A DNA stretch of 64,000 bases from Artocarpus heterophyllus (lineage: Eukaryota > Streptophyta > Magnoliopsida > Rosales > Moraceae). The notes under the pieces were generated by a model. It was given only the letters and a program-made list of their open reading frames with translations. It was not told where the DNA came from and ran no database searches. The stretch lies in the NCBI GenBank assembly GCA_025403435.1, contig CM046353.1:14866836-14930835 (forward strand). The letters are read 5' to 3'. Position 1 is the stretch's first letter; each line of letters begins with the position of its first letter. Both the position numbers and the translations under genes were made by a program. Shown here one piece after another: positions 11,179 through 23,041 of the stretch.

Positions 11179-14100
11179 ATGGCGGATTTTGAACCGCTTC
11201 AACAGAAGCCAGAATCCACTGATGCCTGCTCTGACTTTGAGCGTGGATTGGAGGAATTGATGATGCGTGGGCATTTGGATGATTGTATGTCCTTCCCGTC
11301 TTGTAGCTCTGCTCGCAACCCCGAAGACGAGGATGACGAGGGCGATCAGCTGGTGCGGAGGAGACGGAGGTCTGATTTGGAGGGGGATAATTTGGCAGAG
11401 TCTTCGGTGGCACGGCGTCGTCACTCGCGGATTTTGAGCCGCTGGGCCGCGAGGCAGGCTCAGGAGATGATCACTACGATTGAGAGGAGGAATCGGGAGT
11501 CAGAATTAATGGCACTTGCAGGGCTTCACACTGTCTCGATGCTTGACTCTTCATTTCTGAGTGAATCGCAGTCCCCAACTTCGAGGCGGCAAGGGGCTGT
11601 GGAGAGGCCAAGCACTCAAGCGTCTGCGATTTTGCAAATGTGGAGGGAGTTGGAGGATGAACATGTGTTGAATCGGGCACGGGAAAGAGTGAGGGAAAGG
11701 TTGAGGCGGCAGAGGAGTGTGGAGTCTACTACTAATGAATCCAGCACAAACATGTCAGATACACGGGGGAGTGAGAATCAGGGGAGCATTGGGGATGCAA
11801 GTGAGAGTGAGAATGAGTATGGACCTTGGTCACATGATCAGATGGGTCCACAGAATCAACGCAGGGATAATACTGGATCCAGCAGGGAGCAATCTCCTGA
11901 CCTTGGTGAAGTTGAGAGGGAGAGGGTGAGACAGATTGTGCGGGGATGGATGGAAAGTGGTATTAGTGAGCATTCTTCAAGCGTTGGCCAGAGAAGCAAC
12001 AGTCACAGAGCTGAGTGGCTTGGTGAAACTGAGCGTGAAAGGGTGAGAATTGTTAGGGAGTGGGTGCAAATGACAAGTCAGCAAAGAGGAGCTCGCGGTA
12101 GGAGGGAAAGTCAAGTCAATGCAACTGATGGTGCTCAAGCTGGGCAAGTTCGTGATGGGTTGGTTTCTGAACAGGATGAAGGCCAACCAGAGCACGTTCG
12201 AAGGGACATGTTGAGGTTGCGTGGAAGACAAGCTCTGATTGATTTGCTTGTGAGGATTGAGAGGGAAAGACAGAGGGAACTGCAGCATTTAGTTGAGCAT
12301 CGGGCTGTCTCTGATTTTGCTCATCGAAATCGAATTCAGGTCAGTCCTCCACGACAACTTTTCTTAACAAGTATCTTTCATTGGCTGTTTTCTTTCACCT
12401 TTTTTCCGCATGTGGCTGAATCTGTTTCTTTTGTTTCCATCTAGGTACGCTTTACATGAGATTGGATTCTGCGATGAATCTGTTACTCTTGTTTCTTTTG
12501 GCTTCTGAGATGCTTAATGTTTTTGGATTTTTTTTTTTTAAAAAAACAAAACCACATGGATTGTAGATTATAATGTATCTGAACAATAAGGTTGCCTAGT
12601 GGGTTTCTTATGATTGTATCTGAACAATAAGGTTGCTTAGTGGGTTTCTTATGATTTGTTAATTTTTTCCCCTCTTTTATTTCTGGCTTGGTATCCCGAG
12701 TGATTTCTCTTAATCCTCACTACTTTGAACATCTTTTCTTCTTTTGGGCCTGATCCTGGATTGATTTTCGTCCTTGTTTTCTTCTTAGAAGCCTGCATCA
12801 GTTTGTAGTGTTGAAGTATGCTTTTTTATCGCATGTTGATTGTGTTTTTTTGTGGGTTCAATTTAAGCCTAACCGGTTACAGTGTTTCCATTTTTAAGAG
12901 CATTTGCACTCGTTATTTCCACTTTAAAGATCACTGTTCTAGGTGTATTACTTGTCCCCTATAGACTTTCTAATTCAGTTTATAAATTTTTGATGTTTCT
13001 TCAGGAAAAATAGTCTCTTTACTTTTTCTTCCTCTTCCTAAAGATATATATATATGTTTTGCGACAAGCCCCCACAAACATCCCTTCTTCTCTCTTCTCT
13101 TCTTTGCCCTTTACATTTAACTGGCCATGTTGTGGGCTCTAATACTTAACTATTTTGTCAGTCACTTCTAAGAGGTAGATTCTTGAGAAATGAAAGGCCT
13201 GTTGAAGAAGAAAGACTGCCTTCTATGGCAGCAAGTGAATTAGTTCAGTTGAGACAGAGACACACTGTTTCTGGTTTAAGGTATGTAAACTTTTTTTTTT
13301 CGTGCCACGCTTCTTTATGTGGAAAATTTGTACAGTTGAAAGTTAGCATATTATCCTTGTTTACTGGATTGGTTATAGTTTGGAACGATTAAAAAATCTT
13401 CCTTGTTTCCCTTGTGCAGTCTTGTCATTTGCATCTTCTTGTTGGTTAGCGCATTGTTGATGTGTATGAAGCAAATTTCTTAGGAAATTAAATCCATTGG
13501 TAGTTTAGCTTTCTGCTGGACAAGTTGTGGTATTCTTTTTTGTTGAAGTGTTCTTTTTTTTTTTTTTTTTTTTTTTTAATTAGGGTTAATTACATAAATA
13601 TATCTTCTGGTTTTAACTATTTCTCAATTTGTCCCTCTGTTCTTATAAATTACAAAGGTATCCTTGAAATTTTAAGAACTTATTTCAATTTTATCCTCAT
13701 GAATAGAAAAAAATTGGGTAAAAGAACATGATTACCCTTAAATGGTTATGATAAATATTTTGTATATTAAAAACATAAAAAATCCTAAAACAAAACATCA
13801 AATTTCAAAAAAAGATTTTAAGTTTTATGACTTTTTAAATTTTAAAATGTATATATTTTAAAATTTTCTCAAAAAGAAACATATATTTCATAACTAAATT
13901 AGGTTTTGTCAATGGAATTTTTATCTTATCTTTATTGTTTTAAGTCAAAAAGGTCTACAAGGGATAAGATTGAAACAAGTTTTTCAAATTTGAAGGATAC
14001 CTTTGTAGTTTCTAAAAATAGAGGAAGAGATTGAGAAATAATGAAACCTAGGAGATGTAGTTATGCGATTAACCCTTTTTTATTATTATTGTTATTTTTT

Positions 14101-16374
14101 TCTGACTAGTGAAAGATAGTATTGCTACTATTGTAGTGTGGAGAAATTTATATTGCGATAGTTGTATATGTTTAGGAGAAATTTCTCAAAGCAATTTCTG
14201 TGGTGAGTTTAGGTTGGTTTAGATCGTAATATATTCCTTTGTAGTCTGGGGCGGACTATCTATTTCTTTGGGTAATGCTTTTTGCCAAGGGTTTTAGATT
14301 AACCTGTAATGCATTTGTTTTTGCCTAAAAGATTTATTTCTTTTGGATTTGCTTGGACATCTTTAAATTTATGGTTTACGCCTATTTTGTACTTTTATTA
14401 AGAAAGTAGAAGTCAAGTATTTTTAGGGAACGACAATCGACTTGATTGGCCTAACGACGAACCTTTTTTTGGGTAGGGAGGGGTTCCGCTCAAGATTGGA
14501 AACCATTGTTCGTGGACAAGTTGGCAGCCAATCTGAATCTACCGCTAACAATAATCTTGATGATTCTAGAAATGATTGGATCCAAACAAATGATTCACAG
14601 GATGCCCAACGTGAAAATCATGAACAGTTGCAACCTCCGAGTCAGGAAGCTGATATCAACCAGTTACCTGATCAAGCTGGAAACTCGGAGAGCAACACAG
14701 CTGTTGAACGTATCAATCTGCAGGAAACTGCAACTCAAGGAGGGAATTGGCAAGAGCCAATCACCGAAGACGCTAGCGAAAACTGGCAGCAGACGAACTA
14801 TGGTCAGTTCAATGAGTGGAGAGATGGAAACACGGAAGATATGGACGGAAATTGGCGCGATAATCAAGTCAATAATTGGCCTGAGGAGACAACTAGGAGT
14901 GCTGATGGGGAAGAGGGCCTTGCACGAGAGGCCCAGGGGGTTTGGCCAAGGGAGGGCACTCGGGAAAGTGTTGGGAATTGGTCGGAAGGGCCTTCTGGTC
15001 CCCTCAGAAATCGCCGTTCTGTACCATTTAGAAGATTTAATAGATTTCATCCGCCTGATGATGATAATGTGTATAGTATGGAACTACGGGAACTTTTGAG
15101 CAGGTAATTAATCAACTGCAAAGGTTTCATCTATCTTGAGAGCTTGCCATATCAATTGTAAAGGGCTGTCTGTCCTTGTAATTTCAAGGCTAACTAGCTT
15201 ACTTTTGCAACTCATGTAATTATATGTTTCAGGCGGAGTGTTTCTAATCTTCTTCGAAGTGGTTTCCGTGAAAGTCTAGACCAATTGATTCAATCATATG
15301 TGCAAAGGCAAAGTCGTGCACCCATTGATTGGGATTTGCATAGAACTTTGCCAACATCAACTCCTACTTCACCGGAGCGAGATCAGGAGCAACAAAGAGA
15401 TGAGCAAACTGAAGATCAAAATGATGCCATCAATAGACCTTCACTTGTGCTGCCGTCTCCACCTGTTCCTCCACCACAGCCACTTTGGCATCAGGACTTG
15501 CATCACACTGGCTGGTCTCGACATAGCATGCACCGTTCTGAAATTGTGAGTAATTTTTCTTCTGAAAAAACATGGAATTAAATATAGTGATTTAATTTGC
15601 ATCGAAGATTTGATCAAAATTTTATCCTGATTTGGAGCAGGAGTGGGAGATGATTAATGATCTGAGAGCAGACATGGCTAGACTTCAGCAAGGCATGAGC
15701 CACATGCAGAGGATGTTGGAGGCCTGCATGGATATGCAGCTGGAGCTTCAGCGTTCTGTCAGGCAGGAAGTCTCTGCAGCTTTGAATAGATCGGCTGGTG
15801 AAAAAGGTGATTTAATTTTTCTGTAGAGTATTAACAATGCTCTTGTTTGTTTTGATATGATTTGTTTGTGTATTTTACACTTGATTATGACGTGATTGCT
15901 GCGTTCTGAATGAAGCGTCTTAATATGAATCTTTTTATGTTGGTTGGGTCTTTTATTATTCATGCATTAGTGTATTATCTTTTTGCTGTCTGACAACATG
16001 AAGGGTGGAATTGCAGGGTTGGGTCTGGAGACTTCAGAGGATGGTTTTAAATGGGGTCATGTGAGGAAAGGAACTTGTTGTGTTTGTTGCGATAGCCACA
16101 TTGATTCTCTTTTGTATAGGTATGTTTGTTGACACTTGGATCTTTTTCGTGAATGCCTGAACACACTCATAAATACAATACATTTTGTACTAGATTATTT
16201 CACTCTTTTTGTTTTGTGCATTTTAACAATTTTTCCCCCTAAAAATATATTTGCAGATGCGGGCACATGTGCACTTGCTCAAAATGTGCAAACGAATTGG
16301 TTAGAGGTGGAGGTAAGTGCCCATTGTGTCGAGCGCCAATTGTTGAGGTGATTCGAGCTTATTCCATACTTTAA
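11179..16374 (+). CDS. RING-finger (C3HC4) protein, probable E3 ubiquitin ligase
   Basis: Seven coding exons join in frame: 11179-12339, 13162-13280, 14477-15103, 15233-15545, 15641-15806, 16017-16119 and 16257-16374. All introns are GT-AG and the product has 868 residues. The RING finger is at the extreme C-terminus, with ligands C817, C820, C831, H833, C837, C840, C851 and C854 ([10 protein letters not shown] and CPLC), and the last two exons encode it. Residues 741-795 form a likely coiled coil, and residues about 715-725 are proline-rich. The middle is acidic and tryptophan-rich (about 505-610). The N-terminal half is Arg/Glu-rich, with a repeated ERERVRxIVRxW motif at 246-257 and 285-295. 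It resembles a plant RING family that I remember from Arabidopsis (At5g04460-like). Ubiquitin ligase activity is inferred from the RING; substrate and location are unknown. No frame break is seen. Confidence 0.9.
12575..12656 (+). repeat. 41-bp tandem duplication in intron 1 of the RING gene
   Basis: Two adjacent 41-bp units differ at one base (GTTGCC versus GTTGCT) and begin GTATCTGAACAATAAGG. They lie about 240 bp inside the first intron, away from both splice sites. Confidence 0.95.
13582..14076. mobile_element. Long-TIR foldback MITE in intron 2 of the RING gene
   Basis: Arms of about 85 bp are inverted copies. The left starts AGGGTTAATTACATAAATAT and the right ends ATGCGATTAACCCT. The conserved core TACAAAGGTATCCTT (left) matches AAGGATACCTTTGTA (right). 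The centre is AT-rich without coding capacity. A poly-T run adjoins the left end, so a target duplication cannot be read. It accounts for about 40 per cent of this 1.2-kb intron. Confidence 0.75.
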
Positions 16375-16640
16375 AAAAAGAACAGGTAAATGAAAAGGAG
16401 GAAAGAAAAAGAAAAGGAAAATAAAAAACTGAAATAGAATGGGTGGTAACATTGAGAGAGCCAATGCTTGGTTCCCTCCCTTGGTCAGGGAAGTCTCTGT
16501 GTGATTCTCATCTGTAGAGTGTCGAGTAGTTGCCTCTGTTTTTCTGATTATATAAATACACATTGATGCATTGTATAATTGGAATAACAAATGGCATTTT
16601 TTATTCATTCTTGCATAAATAAAATGTTCTTATGCAAAAT
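16375..16640 (+). terminator. 3' untranslated region and polyadenylation signal of the RING gene
   Basis: After the TAA stop, an A-rich 3' region contains AATAAA-like hexamers near 16420 and a canonical AATAAA at 16618-16623, followed by TG/T-rich sequence (ATGTTCTTATGC). Cleavage is inferred about 15-30 bp after the latter. Confidence 0.5.
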
Positions 16641-17087
16641 TCATTATTTTATTTTTCTGTCTAATTTTCTGTGGAGAGATCCATTATCACAAGCCAAAAA
16701 AAGGAGGAAAAAAAAGAAGAATAAACCGAATCCTTGGCTAAAAATGGGTACCAAGATGATTAGTTTTACGGGCAGCAATCTAATCACTCAGTACACCCTT
16801 TAAAAAAAATATTTGGTGTTCTAATGATCAACTCTCATATTTGTCGGTTGTGTAGTTTTTAAACCTTAGGATATCGTAAAGCCTAATGGAGCAGGTATTG
16901 TATACATGCTTCTTTAGCCATAGAAATTGTAGAGGACATTCTCTTTGTGGTGATGAAATTTGGAATTTAGAGTCCCATGTGGAGTTCCATCTGACAATGC
17001 CCCCAGGAAGACAGACAAATGAGATAAGGCTTGCAATTGGCCATATGATAAGAGTACAAACATGTTGCTGTGGTCTTCAACGATGGG
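16641..17087. other. Gene-free spacer downstream of the RING gene
   Basis: No coding region or structured repeat is recognised. Short open frames here lack motifs and codon bias. Confidence 0.5.
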
Positions 17088-17330
17088 TTAGAAGGCACGT
17101 TGGACTCATCTCATGAGAAATAATACAAAATAGTTTTTTTTTTGATATCTTAATCTTGATAAAAGACCTATAGAGTGGTATTTTGATTCAAACCAATTGG
17201 TTAACTATCATATAATTAGTTAATCAATTGGTCGTCAAGTATTGATTAGAAGGCACGTTGGACCTTTGTCTTGAGAAATTGTACTAAATAGTTTTTTTTC
17301 CTCATTTTAATAAATGACCTATAAGGTGTT
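17088..17330 (+). repeat. Diverged direct duplication of about 80-90 bp
   Basis: Two related units begin AGAAGGCACGTTGGAC (17090 and 17249). Each continues with a TGAGAAATxxTACxAAATAG motif, a T-run, and GACCTATA before the copies part. About 70 bp of unrelated sequence separates them. Confidence 0.6.
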
Positions 17331-17482
17331 TGACATATTGATTGAAACGAATGGATTTGAACCAACAATATAAAGCTCTTATATGTTAAATTGTAAAGCA
17401 AAAAATAACCATAATATAAAGCTCTTACATGCTATTAGTGTTTGAACCAATTTTTTCAATTCAAATCAGTTTGCCAAGTACA
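17323..17482. mobile_element. MITE, family 1 copy D (diverged)
   Basis: It begins AAGGTGTTTGACATATTG and contains two ATATAAAGCTCTTAYATG phrases, as in the copies near 7-8 kb. The right end (CAGTTTGCCAAGTA) is decayed. Confidence 0.45.
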
Positions 17483-17502
17483 TCACTAATTTTACAAAAT
17501 AA

Positions 17503-17676
17503 TGTGTTTAACAATCTTAGTTTCAATCAAAACTTTTGGTTACTATAGTATAAAGTTTTAACATGCAACATTGTCAGGAAAAAATAAGGTACAACGAAAA
17601 GCTCTTACATGCTATCGCGGTTTCGACCAAAATTAATTCAAACCAATAGTTTCAACAAATGTTTTCAAACACCTTA
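17503..17676. mobile_element. MITE, family 1 copy E (diverged)
   Basis: It begins AATGTGTTTAACAATC and ends TGTTTTCAAACACCTT, giving short inverted ends. Inside are ACTATAGTATAAAGTTTTAA and AAAGCTCTTACATGCTA. It lies only about 20 bp after copy D. Confidence 0.5.
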
Positions 17677-18964
17677 AAAGAAAAAAAAAAAAAAACCGTG
17701 ATAAGTAAATATGATTTTGGCAAAGCAATTATAATATAAGATTTATCAATTATTTATTATGAGATTGATGCTTGAAGGGACTCTCTTTTTTTTTTAATTA
17801 TTCTTTTAAGTTAGCCTAAAACAATATTCTTTTAAATCTCTACAAACGGGATATTTCCCTAAATAACCCTCATAAGTAGTTGTGGCTCTCAATTCGCCTT
17901 TTTCAAGTTTGGCTAATTGCCAAGTACGCACACAAGTATCACAATTAATATTGAACTTCAAAGGACAATCGCAAATTTGTATATGACGAATCTTAGATGA
18001 TTTTTTTTTAACTCCACCTCCATTGCTTCTTTTTCCTAGTCTCTTTCTTTCTTTATATCTTTGTTTGTTTGTTTTGTTTTTTTTTTTTTAAGGTCACGAA
18101 GATGCTGACGGGTATTGTCGAACATGACGAGACATGCACAATTTGATATAGGAATTATTTAACGAATTATAGAAGACACTTGTTACATTCCTTGGGAAAC
18201 ATCTACCGTAGTGTCCAGTTGAGAGACGCGTCCCATAGGTTCAATCCAAAAGTAGAAAGAAGTACTTTTTTATATTAATTTTCTATCTGCACTTTAACAA
18301 TTGGGTTTTATTTTAAAAAAACCAACGATCTCTTTCAGAAAAAAAAATAAAAGATAAATAAACCCCACGGTTTCCTGATGTATCGAAGAAAAGCCCCGAT
18401 TAGATATGCAATTTTGAGCAAAAAAATTCTACTTCTTATGCGTACAAAAATTTTTGGGGGAATTGTTGATCTTTACTCACCGCTCAAATTGGTTGTAACA
18501 TCAATTTTTATAGTTTGAGAAACTGAAACCAGACTATTAAACAAAATAGAAATTCAAAAACTTTCGCTAGATCTTGAAAACTCATTAAAGTGTACAACAC
18601 CGTCTACTTCCACCAAATTGAATGAAGGTGACGCGAACCAAATCAACATCCTGCAATCCAAGCCGAAGTAATCGTTGAAGCCCAAGACTACCCAAGACCA
18701 AGCCGATAGGATAGTCTCCAAATCTTCACCGTATCTGTTTTAGCTATTTTTGGAAAAGCAACAAATCCTTTTCTTATTGGAGCTTTTGAATAATTTCTCT
18801 TGGACTTTTGGTTCATATAAGCTGATTTCCACTATATGAAGCACCTGAAGAGATTGTTTTGTTGAAAAATCTTTGCCAGATTTATATTCGTTGAAGAAGA
18901 ACAAGATCACATGCTTCTCTTTATATTTGCTTTTCGTAGGGTGCTTGTTGTTTGGTTAGCCTAC
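17677..18964. other. Gene-free spacer before the 586-bp LTR
   Basis: Contains A- and T-runs (17680-17695, 17788-17797, 18001-18010, 18080-18091) and no supportable gene or RNA. It is the left insertion flank of the chromovirus that begins at 18965. Confidence 0.5.
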
Positions 18965-19550
18965 TGTCACGAGCTTACTTTCTCCAAGCTACTCGTGCGG
19001 CCTTAGCACAGTCTCGATGCTAAGTCAGTCTAACTCACCCACGCTCTTGCCTTGAACACAAGGGAACACAGAGAGAACAAGGAAAACTTTGAAAGGAAAG
19101 TTGTATTGAGCTAAGAGAACTTTATAAGGCTTTGATTCTTGGATTTCCTTGGATGGTTTACAAATGAATGGGATGGTCCTATTTATAGGCATCCTCCTAA
19201 CTAATGGACGGTCTAGATTGCATTGATCCAACGGCTACTATTTCCTATCTAGAATGTTCTAGCAAAGTGTGAAGGATATTTACAAGTATAGAGTATTCTA
19301 CAGATTTCTACATTATTCTATATTGTCCCTAAGTGCTCTTATAGTTCTAGAGAGTTCTAGAGTAGTCTTGAGTCTTCCAGGACCTCCTAGGTTCTTCAGG
19401 ATGCTTCTAGATTGTGATGGAACATTCTAGAATGCTGCGGAACAATGTAGATTACTCTGGACCCTTCTAGATTCTTCTTTGGGCTATGTTTTCTCCCAAA
19501 AACGCCCAAGACAAGTGAGTTGCCTCTTCGTGGCTTGGTGGGGCGTGACA
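18965..19550 (-). repeat. 3' LTR of chromovirus G1
   Basis: 586 bp with TGTCAC...GTGACA inverted ends. On the minus strand a CTATAAATA TATA box lies at about 19180-19188, placing the LTR promoter there. The upstream U3 (about 19245-19490) holds many TTCTAGAA- and TTCTAGAG-type motifs. Confidence 0.9.
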
Positions 19551-19725
19551 TTCTTCCCCCACCTATGCTCGCTGACGCCCTCGTTGCGTCCTCATGGTAT
19601 TGTTGGATCTTGTCTTTGAGCTGCCAAAGTGCCTCCTCAGTTTTCCAACTAGCCTCAGTGTTAGGCAGTCCCTTCCATTTGATAAAGTACTCCCTGTAGC
19701 TTGGCACACCTCGTTTTCGGATGAC
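19396..19725 (-). pseudogene. Chromodomain end of the G1 polyprotein, continuing into the LTR
   Basis: The segment contains YREYFIKWKGLPNTEASWK, the aromatic-rich core of a chromodomain, expected to bind histone marks and guide integration in chromoviruses. A stop codon separates it from the integrase C-terminal region. The frame passes through the polypurine tract and continues for about 50 codons inside the 3' LTR before stopping at 19396. Confidence 0.75.
19551..19563 (-). other. Polypurine tract of chromovirus G1
   Basis: Minus-strand GGTGGGGGAAGAA directly abuts the TG of the 3' LTR, as expected for second-strand priming. The chromodomain frame runs through it into the LTR. Confidence 0.8.
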
Positions 19726-20850
19726 TCAATCCGCTAGTATTTTGTCAACCTCTTTGTCAAAGGAGGTGACCACGGTTGTGGGTGCTCGATGGGAGACTCC
19801 CCTTGCTGGATCTTCCATGTCTTCATGGTATGGTTTAAGCATACTTACGTAGAAGACTGGATGAATCTTTAGCTTGGGTGGGAGGTGGAGTTTATATGAG
19901 ACCTTACCTATGCACTTGATCACCTCAAAAGGTCCTTCATAGTTACGTATTAGACCCCTATGGACCTTCTTGAATGTCTTGAATTGCTGCGGCAAAAGTT
20001 ATACTAAGACAAGGTCTCCTTGCTTACACTCTATGTGCCTCCTTTTCTTGTCCAGCCATTTCTTCATGCGCTTTGCTGCCTTGTGTAATGCTGCCAGGAC
20101 CAACTCTGCTAGCTCGTGCCATGACTTGGCAAACTTGAATGTAGCTGGGCTTTTCCTTTCATAGTGAGTGGCAAAGGAAAGGGGAGTTGTTGGTTGTTGC
20201 CCCATGACAATCTCAAAAGGACTCTTGTTGGTGGCCTCACTTTGTTGAAAGTTGTAGGAGAATTGTGCAACATTTAAAAGCTTGGCCCAGTCCCGTTGGT
20301 TGGCACTCACATAGTGCTGCAAGTAGAGCTCTAATAGAGCATTGATGCGTTCTGTTTGGCCGTCGCTTTGGGGATGGAAGCTTGTTGAGAAGTTCAAGTC
20401 CGACCCTAGCATCTTGAACAGCTCCGTCCAAAACCTTCCAGTAAAACGAGGGTCTCGGTCACTGATGATGCTTGTTGGAACGCCCCAAAGTTTGACTACA
20501 TTGCGTAGGAATAGTCTGGCTGCCTCCTCTGCGGTGCAGTCAGTTGGCGCTGCAATAAAAGTTGCATACTTGCTAAACCTGTCCACCACGACCATGATGC
20601 TACCACATCCATCGGACTTTGGCAGGCAGGTGATGAAGTCCATAGAGACGCTTTCCCATGGTCTCTCTGGGATGGGTAGTGGGTTGAGCATACCTCCTGG
20701 TTGCTGTTGGACTACCTTATCTTGTTGGCAGACAAGGCAGGTCCTTACATATTCCTCGACCCCATCTCGCATGTCAGGCCAATAGTAGACAGACTTCAAG
20801 AGAGCAAGTGTGCGTTTCATATCCTGGGTGGCCCACCCATAAGGAGTCAT
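19726..20850 (-). pseudogene. G1 integrase region
   Basis: The zinc-finger cysteines appear in TCLVCQQDK. The catalytic core has D in SVSMDFITCLPK, D in IISDRDPRFTG, and E in HPQSDGQTERIN, the D,D-35-E arrangement. The C-terminal GPFEVIKCIGKVSYKLHLP segment is the GPY/F-like module. A break near 19996-19999 and another near 20830 separate it from neighbouring parts. Role: insertion of element DNA into the chromosome. Confidence 0.85.
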
Positions 20851-21797
20851 AACACTCCTTTATTAAATCTTTTCTTAAATTGGCCCACTTTGGCATGTAC
20901 ATTCGGTTGCCTTTAGTGTAGAGGATGTCATTAGCTAGCCAAAACCTTCGTGTTTTGCCTTCGTTCGCCAAGGCGATGATACTTTGTGCCTGATGGTCCG
21001 CCTTTAGTCCCTCCTTGATTTTGCTCAATAGTGGGCTAGTGACTTGAGAAATACTTGATATCTTGGCCTTTCGACTCAGCGCATCAGCTACCACATTCAC
21101 CTTTCCTGGCTTGTACTCCATGACATAATCGAATTCGGCCAAGAAGTCTTGCCATCTAGCTTGCTTTGGACTGAGTTTCCTTTGGGTCTGGAAGTAGCTT
21201 GTTGCAATGTTGTCCGTCATTATCATGAACTTTGACCCAAGTAGATAATGGTGCCACACTCTAAGGCAATGGACGACGGTTGTCATCTCTTTCTCTTGTA
21301 TTGTGTAGCGTCGCTCAGTCTCATTGAGCTGTCGGCTTTCATAAGCAATTGGGTGTCCTTCTTACATAAGAACGCCTCCTATGGCAAAGTCTGAGGCATC
21401 TAGTGTGTACCTCATATGGTTTGGTGTGATCGGGTAGGCTGAGTACGAGCTCCTCACGGATTGCTTTCTTTAGATCTTCAAAGGCCTTTTGATACTTCTC
21501 TGTCTAGTCCCATGCTTTGTTTTTCTTGAGAAGGTCGGTCAGTGGAGCAGCCCTCGCCGAATAACTCTTGATAAAACGATGGTAGTAGTTTACTAGCCCA
21601 AGAAAAGATCGCAACTCATGTACTTTGGTTGGTGGCTCCCAAGTTTGGATAGCAAGCACCTTGTCATCCTCCATCATTTGCTGGCCATCCTTGATCTTGT
21701 GCCCCAAGAAGACTACCCCTGGCTTGGCAAAGGAACACTTCTCCTTCTTGATGTATAGCTCGTTGTCTCGTAGCACCTTAAACACCTCTCTTAAGTG
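20774..21797 (-). pseudogene. G1 RNase H and connection region
   Basis: The segment FLGLVNYYHRFIKSYS, typical just after the reverse transcriptase, is at 21504-21785. A disrupted RNase H core follows, with stops and frameshifts between about 21290 and 21500. A well-kept end carries MTDNIATSYF and NVVADALSRK (20774-21286). Breaks at 21786-21797 and near 21500 show decay. Confidence 0.75.
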
Positions 21798-22292
21798 CTA
21801 CACGTGCTCTTCTAAGGTCTTGCTATACACCACTATGTCGTCCAAATAGACGACCACGAATTGATCGAGATACGGGTGGAACAACTTATTCATCAAAGTA
21901 CAGAATGTAGCAGGTGCATTGGTTAGTCCAAATGGCATAACCAAGAATTCATAAGACCCGTACCTTGTAACACATGTGGTCTTTGGTTCATCTCCTTCGG
22001 TTATGCAAACTTGGTAATACCCCGAGCGAAGGTCTAACTTCGAGAAGTAGCAAGCATGACCTAGTTGATCAAACAAGTCAGTAATCAGAGGAATGGGGTA
22101 TTTGTTCTTTACTGTGATCTTGTTGAGAGCCTTGTAGTCGATGCACATGCGCAAGGAACCATCCTTCTTCTTCTGGAATAGGACTGGTGCGCCGAGCGGG
22201 GCTTTGGAAGGCCTAATGAACCCTGCATCAAGTAACTCCTTGAGTTGCCTTCTTAGTTTCGCCAATTTCCGGTGGTGCCATGCGATATGCAC
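21798..22292 (-). pseudogene. G1 reverse transcriptase
   Basis: The polymerase palm is clear: [30 protein letters not shown] (first catalytic Asp), [12 protein letters not shown] and [11 protein letters not shown] (YxDD box, catalytic Asp pair). A frameshift near 22290 separates it from the protease frame, and a stop follows HV at 21798. Role: copying element RNA into DNA. Confidence 0.85.
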
Positions 22293-22912
22293 CCATGGCT
22301 GGTGGCTTTGTCCCTGGTTCCAGCTCGATCTGAATGGTCTACCTCCCTCCTTAGTGGTAGCTTCTTTGGTAACTCTGCTGGTGCAACGTCCTTGAACTCC
22401 TCGAGGATAGCTGCTACCTCCTTTGGCTCGACTTCTAGTGGCCCTTGTTCTTCATCGTCATACTCCTTGAGAATAGCCAAATAGCTTTCCTCATCCCTCC
22501 GGATGCCCTTCTTAAATTGCATTGCTGAGAGCACCTTTATGTCTTGCTTGTTGGTCCTTGTTGTTGGTACCACACAAGCCTTATCGCCGTCCATGATGCA
22601 CATGCTGTTGGTGAATGGTACTGGGAATGCCTTGACTTGATCCAAGAATTCCAATCCTAGGACAACCCTAAAGTCATCCATTGGAATGATGGAGAAGTCC
22701 ATATGTCCGGACCAGGCTCCCACGCTAGTCTTAACTCCTTGGGCTATGCCGTGAATGGGTCGAGCAGCTAAATTAACTGCCTTGATGGAGCCCCCTCCAC
22801 TAGTCACCTTAAGTCCTAACCTTTGGGCTTCTTCGATTGAGATAAAGTTGTGAGTTGCACCTGTGTCAAGCATGGCTACCAGTTGGTTTTCCTCCAATGG
22901 ACACGTCCACAA
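22253..22912 (-). pseudogene. G1 aspartic protease region
   Basis: The active-site motif LDTGATHNFI occurs about 15 residues in, followed by MDDFRVVLGLEFLDQ, the usual second conserved block of retroviral-type proteases. The reading frame leaves the polyprotein frame near 22300, where the segment leading into the reverse transcriptase starts. Confidence 0.8.
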
Positions 22913-23041
22913 AGAGTAGCCCTTTGGCTTGGGTTTTGGGAGCAGATTGGATCACATTGAGTAGCTGCATGGACCCCATGTGTGGACCATTGTTGCCACC
23001 ATCGGCCTCTGTTCCGTCTTGATGACTTGCAAGGAGCGAAT

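Noticed and set aside
11717..12288. Additional open frames on both strands within exon 1 of the RING gene
   Set aside because: They are alternative-frame shadows of the long, well-supported coding exon.
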